From contig NC_044016.1 in assembly GCF_900496995.4 (NCBI RefSeq), positions 20,192,932 to 20,256,931 on the forward strand: a DNA stretch of 64,000 nt. Direction: 5' to 3'. A model generated the notes under the pieces. That model saw only the letters and a list, made by a program, of their open reading frames with translations. It made no database searches and had not been told where the DNA came from. This document shows positions 62,701 through 64,000 of this stretch, in pieces. Numbering within the stretch: position 1 is the first letter of the stretch; each line of letters opens with the position of its first letter. This DNA is from Aquila chrysaetos chrysaetos. Taxonomy: Eukaryota > Chordata > Aves > Accipitriformes > Accipitridae. The position numbers were made by a program, and so were the translations under genes.

Positions 62701-62821
62701 TTGTGTGGCTGTGCTGTACATCCACTTCACCACTGAGTCTTTAATGAAGACAGATATAGCCCGGAGGATGAAAGAGGTGAAGAGGTTCAGGTGAATATAA
62801 TTCCTCGTGCAATGCAGATGT
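38607..62821 (-). CDS. GLP1R: Glucagon-like peptide-1 receptor, exons 6-13 (5' part outside window)
   Basis: Eight exons with matching phases (62668-62821, 60955-61114, 52430-52490, 48256-48325, 47440-47528, 44384-44522, 43451-43492, 38607-38774) encode 293 residues, aligning without gaps to human residues 171-463. The product is a class B1 GPCR that binds GLP-1 and couples mainly to Gs and cAMP at the plasma membrane. Conserved landmarks include Arg176, His180, Arg190, Cys226 and Cys296 (disulfide), Asn240, Glu247, Arg310, His363, Gln394, Tyr402, Asn406, the TM7-end sequence NNE and palmitoylated-type Cys438. Signal peptide, extracellular domain and TM1 exons lie beyond 64000. Differences from human: Trp264 to Arg, Pro283 to Leu, Ile286 to Thr, Lys336 to Gln. 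It converges on SAYSD1, as in mammals. All visible exons are open, so the gene looks functional. Ortholog rather than GLP2R, GIPR or GCGR because of WMYSTA, HQWxGL and the C-terminal tail. Confidence 0.97.
39344..39362. repeat. C19 homopolymer
   Basis: Nineteen consecutive C followed by five T, in GLP1R intron 12. The length in the assembly may be unreliable. Confidence 0.95.
42299..42312 (+). promoter_or_regulatory. CTCF-like motif in GLP1R intron 12
   Basis: CCAGCAGAGGGTGC fits the CTCF core CCASYAGRKGGCRS with one mismatch (T for C). It is a motif match only; occupancy is not shown. Confidence 0.35.
43274..43320. repeat. Tandem 21-bp repeat with GATA-like sites
   Basis: ACTTATCCTGTGTAGCT occurs at 43274-43290 and 43295-43311, and CTTATCCTGT again at 43310-43319. 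On the minus strand each gives AGGATAAG, a GATA-factor-like motif. It lies 130 bases past exon 12 in the direction of transcription. Confidence 0.8.
43451..43492 (-). CDS. GLP1R: GLP1R exon 12 (TM7 end, 42 bp)
   Basis: It encodes [14 protein letters not shown], one residue different from human (Val to Ile at 405). It includes Tyr402, Asn406 and Glu408, key residues for activation and helix 8. Acceptor CATTTCAG, donor GTAAGA. Confidence 0.97.
43493..44383 (-). other. GLP1R intron 11
   Basis: 0.9 kb between exons 11 and 12. No other element recognised; open frames on both strands look like chance. Confidence 0.85.
44384..44522 (-). CDS. GLP1R: GLP1R exon 11 (TM6, extracellular loop 3, start of TM7)
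   Basis: It encodes [20 protein letters not shown] (TM6 with the PLLGTHE motif, His363 and Glu364), the DEHARG loop, and [14 protein letters not shown] at the start of TM7. 139 bases; acceptor GATCTTAG, donor GTAGCA. Confidence 0.96.
44523..47439 (-). other. GLP1R intron 10
   Basis: 2.9 kb between exons 10 and 11. It contains an A-rich tract near 44690 and one CR1 element; the rest shows nothing recognisable. Confidence 0.85.
45479..46240 (-). mobile_element. CR1 LINE, 5'-truncated, in GLP1R intron 10
   Basis: It begins with GAATCATGTAATCATTCAGA CTGGAAGGGACC, the reverse complement of a CR1 3' end. CR1 text follows (TCCAACTCC, TGTCCAGCCAAGTTTTGAGT, and a stretch on tumbling GCACGCTGCTGACC). 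It is more diverged than the 3.4-kb copy, hence older. It has the same orientation as GLP1R. The high-coordinate border is approximate. Confidence 0.85.
47440..47528 (-). CDS. GLP1R: GLP1R exon 10 (TM5 and start of intracellular loop 3)
   Basis: It encodes [20 protein letters not shown] then LMCKTDIKC. This is the G-protein-coupling face of TM5; human Lys336 is Gln here. 89 bases, acceptor TTTCTCCAG, donor GTATGT. Confidence 0.96.
47529..48255 (-). other. GLP1R intron 9
   Basis: 0.73 kb between exons 9 and 10; no other element recognised. Confidence 0.85.
48256..48325 (-). CDS. GLP1R: GLP1R exon 9 (extracellular loop 2 to TM5)
   Basis: It encodes [20 protein letters not shown] then AIG, including disulfide Cys296 and the ligand-contacting CWTRN and Arg310. 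70 bases; acceptor CTTCCTAG, donor GTGAGT. Confidence 0.96.
48326..52429 (-). other. GLP1R intron 8
   Basis: 4.1 kb between exons 8 and 9; no repeat family or other gene recognised. The donor of this intron is the weak GTTGGT. Confidence 0.85.
52430..52490 (-). CDS. GLP1R: GLP1R exon 8 (TM4, 61 bp)
   Basis: It encodes [20 protein letters not shown], where human has [20 protein letters not shown]. The proline before WG (human 283) is Leu (CTC). The length of 61 bases and both phases match the expected exon. The acceptor TTCTTCCCAG is good; the donor GTTGGT is weak. Confidence 0.93.
52491..60954 (-). other. GLP1R intron 7 (8.5 kb)
   Basis: The longest intron in the window. It contains a T36 run and otherwise AT-rich sequence. 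A 156-codon frame at 57257-57727 and an exon-like stretch near 54110-54180, both on the minus strand, do not match known proteins and are not needed by the gene. Confidence 0.85.
59708..59743. repeat. T36 homopolymer
   Basis: Thirty-six consecutive T on the plus strand (A36 in the sense of GLP1R). It could be the poly(A) of a minus-strand retrocopy inserted in the intron, but the adjacent sequence at higher coordinates is not recognisable. Confidence 0.95.
60955..61114 (-). CDS. GLP1R: GLP1R exon 7 (TM3 to start of TM4)
   Basis: It starts ESLSCR, with disulfide Cys226, and contains [20 protein letters not shown], the TM3 core with Asn240 and Glu247. Intracellular loop 2 reads [12 protein letters not shown], where human has Trp instead of the Arg (position 264). 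It ends IGWG, splitting the glycine codon. The donor is GTAAGT. Confidence 0.96.
61115..62667 (-). other. GLP1R intron 6
   Basis: 1.55 kb between exons 6 and 7; no other element recognised. Open frames running into it from exon 6 (62309-62725) are read-through beyond the splice donor. Confidence 0.85.
62668..62821 (-). CDS. GLP1R: GLP1R exon 6 (TM2 and first extracellular loop)
   Basis: It reads [14 protein letters not shown] (intracellular loop 1 and TM2 start) through [20 protein letters not shown] in extracellular loop 1, ending ISFQ. The acceptor is TTTTACAG and the donor GTAGGG. The first base completes the codon before His171. Confidence 0.95.
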
Positions 62822-63687
62822 CTGTAAAAAGGAAGAACTCATCATGATCCACTACCTATGTGAAAGCTGCAGCATCACACATAGGACTGAGGGAGGAAAC
62901 AAATGAGCCCTGTTGGAAATCAGGAGGTACCAGAGGAAATCCCATAACTTGAGAATGGCTGTAGGGATTTCAAACTGTCTTTGGGAAGAAATCACTATCA
63001 AGGAAAAGACACATTGAAAACTTCAGCCCTAAGTGTGAATATGTGGGGAAAGGAAGGAGACCAGTGCGTAAAGAAAAAAATATTTTAAAAGTTTAAAAAG
63101 TGTAAAAATAAAGTAATTTTCAGAAGACATATCTGAAAGGACTAAAAAAAGTCAAGTTTCACATAATGCTGAAACTATCTCTCTGAATTGACCCCAATAT
63201 CACTGCACAGTTTCACCTTGGCAAGGCTCAGGAACTGGTGTGCAGTACAGTTTCTGGCTGTGCTCAAACCCACAATGAAAAAATATCCACCTGTGAATTA
63301 CCGTTTTGACAACAAGAGAAAAATCTGTGTTCAGATTGCCTCCTGGGGGAATTGTAAATACTTTCTGTAGAACTAAAAGGAACAGAATTTTCACCTCTGC
63401 ATTCAGAACTGAAAACAAAAAAAACAAAGAAAAAAAATCCTCTTGAATTTCAACAGCCAGCTGCAAAGACAATAAAATTGCTACTTGTCAAAAAAGAGCA
63501 TGTTAAGGGATAGCAAAAGAAACTGCAGTCATATAAATGGCATCCAATGGCAGAGCACTGCCAATGTTTTACCAGCCTTATCCACAAACATTTTTCTTCC
63601 AGCACTGCAAGGGTACATGCTTTGCTTCAAAGGAAGTTACACTGGGTATGATTCTTTTTTGATGCTAAAAGATACAGGTAACATGTG
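62822..63687 (-). other. Part of GLP1R intron 5
   Basis: Upstream of exon 6 in the gene's direction. No exon for TM1 is found up to the LTR, so exon 5 and earlier lie beyond the window. Confidence 0.7.
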
Positions 63688-64000
63688 TGTCGTGGTTTAA
63701 CCCCAGCCAGCAACTAAGCACCACGCAGCCGCTCACTCACTCCCCACCCACCCAGTGGGATGGGGGAGAAAAATCAGGAAAAAGAAGCAAAACCCACGGG
63801 TTGAGATAAGAACAGTTTAATAGAACAGAAAAGAAGAAATGAATAATGATAATGATAACACTAATAAAATGACAACAGCAATAATGAAAGGATTGGAATG
63901 TACAAATGATGCACAGTGTAATTGCTCACCACCCGCCAACCGGCACCCAGCAAGTCCCCGAGCGGCGATTCCCCGCCCCCCTCCCTTCCCAGTTCCTATA
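63688..64000 (-). mobile_element. Endogenous-retrovirus LTR, cut by the window end
   Basis: It starts TGTCGTGGTTTAACCCCAGC and continues through CACCACGCAGCCGCTCACTC, the reverse complement of the U5 end of a widespread avian ERV LTR family. On the minus strand ATTAAA (near 63815) is followed by CTGTTCTTATCTCAACCC, the usual R region. U3 and any internal sequence lie beyond 64000. It is related to, but distinct from, the LTR at 34386. It sits in GLP1R intron 5 in the gene's orientation. Confidence 0.88.

Noticed and set aside
62309..62725. 138-codon minus-strand frame
   Set aside because: It lies mostly in intron 6 and overlaps the end of exon 6 in another frame; it is not part of the receptor.
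1..64000. tRNA, rRNA, CRISPR array or bacterial-type operon
   Set aside because: No tRNA cloverleaf, rRNA segment or regularly spaced repeat was seen. This is vertebrate nuclear DNA with introns and LINE/LTR repeats.

Overview
This window is vertebrate nuclear DNA, almost certainly from a bird. It contains CR1 LINE fragments with the typical avian 3' end (repeated ATTCTATGAT-type octamers), avian-type ERV LTRs, and a very GC-rich, compact SAYSD1 gene in otherwise AT-rich, gene-poor sequence. The species cannot be named from the sequence alone.

Layout: 1-32 kb is a gene desert. It holds a CR1 copy (3.36-3.90 kb), a degenerate coding relic on the minus strand (2.47-3.36 kb), a short CR1 tail (15.7 kb), a possible LINE reverse-transcriptase relic (about 17.1-17.5 kb) and an LTR-like GC-rich element (27.1-27.8 kb). 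A CpG island at about 32.1-33.1 kb carries SAYSD1 (+ strand, two exons, 149 aa, 80-bp intron, polyA signal at 33074). A probable solo LTR lies at 34386-35316, flanked by a 6-bp duplication. A small CpG-rich patch next to a run of 30 G lies at 37.44-37.70 kb. From 38607 to 62821 on the minus strand lie the last eight coding exons of GLP1R, the glucagon-like peptide-1 receptor; the numbering (exons 6-13) follows the mammalian 13-exon gene. They were rebuilt exon by exon with consistent phases and encode 293 residues, matching human residues 171-463 without any length change. The earlier exons, for the signal peptide, the extracellular hormone-binding domain and TM1, lie beyond 64000. A minus-oriented LTR begins at 63688 and runs off the window end.

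SAYSD1 and GLP1R converge tail to tail, as they do in mammals (DNAH8-GLP1R-SAYSD1-KCNK5), so this is conserved synteny. KCNK5 would be expected to the left, but no exon of it was found. The two genes are not functionally linked: one is an ER translocation quality-control factor and the other a class B1 GPCR. The most notable coding observations are in GLP1R: exon 8 has Leu in place of the family-conserved TM4 proline (human Pro283) and a weak GTTGGT splice donor. I found no convincing new multi-gene system.
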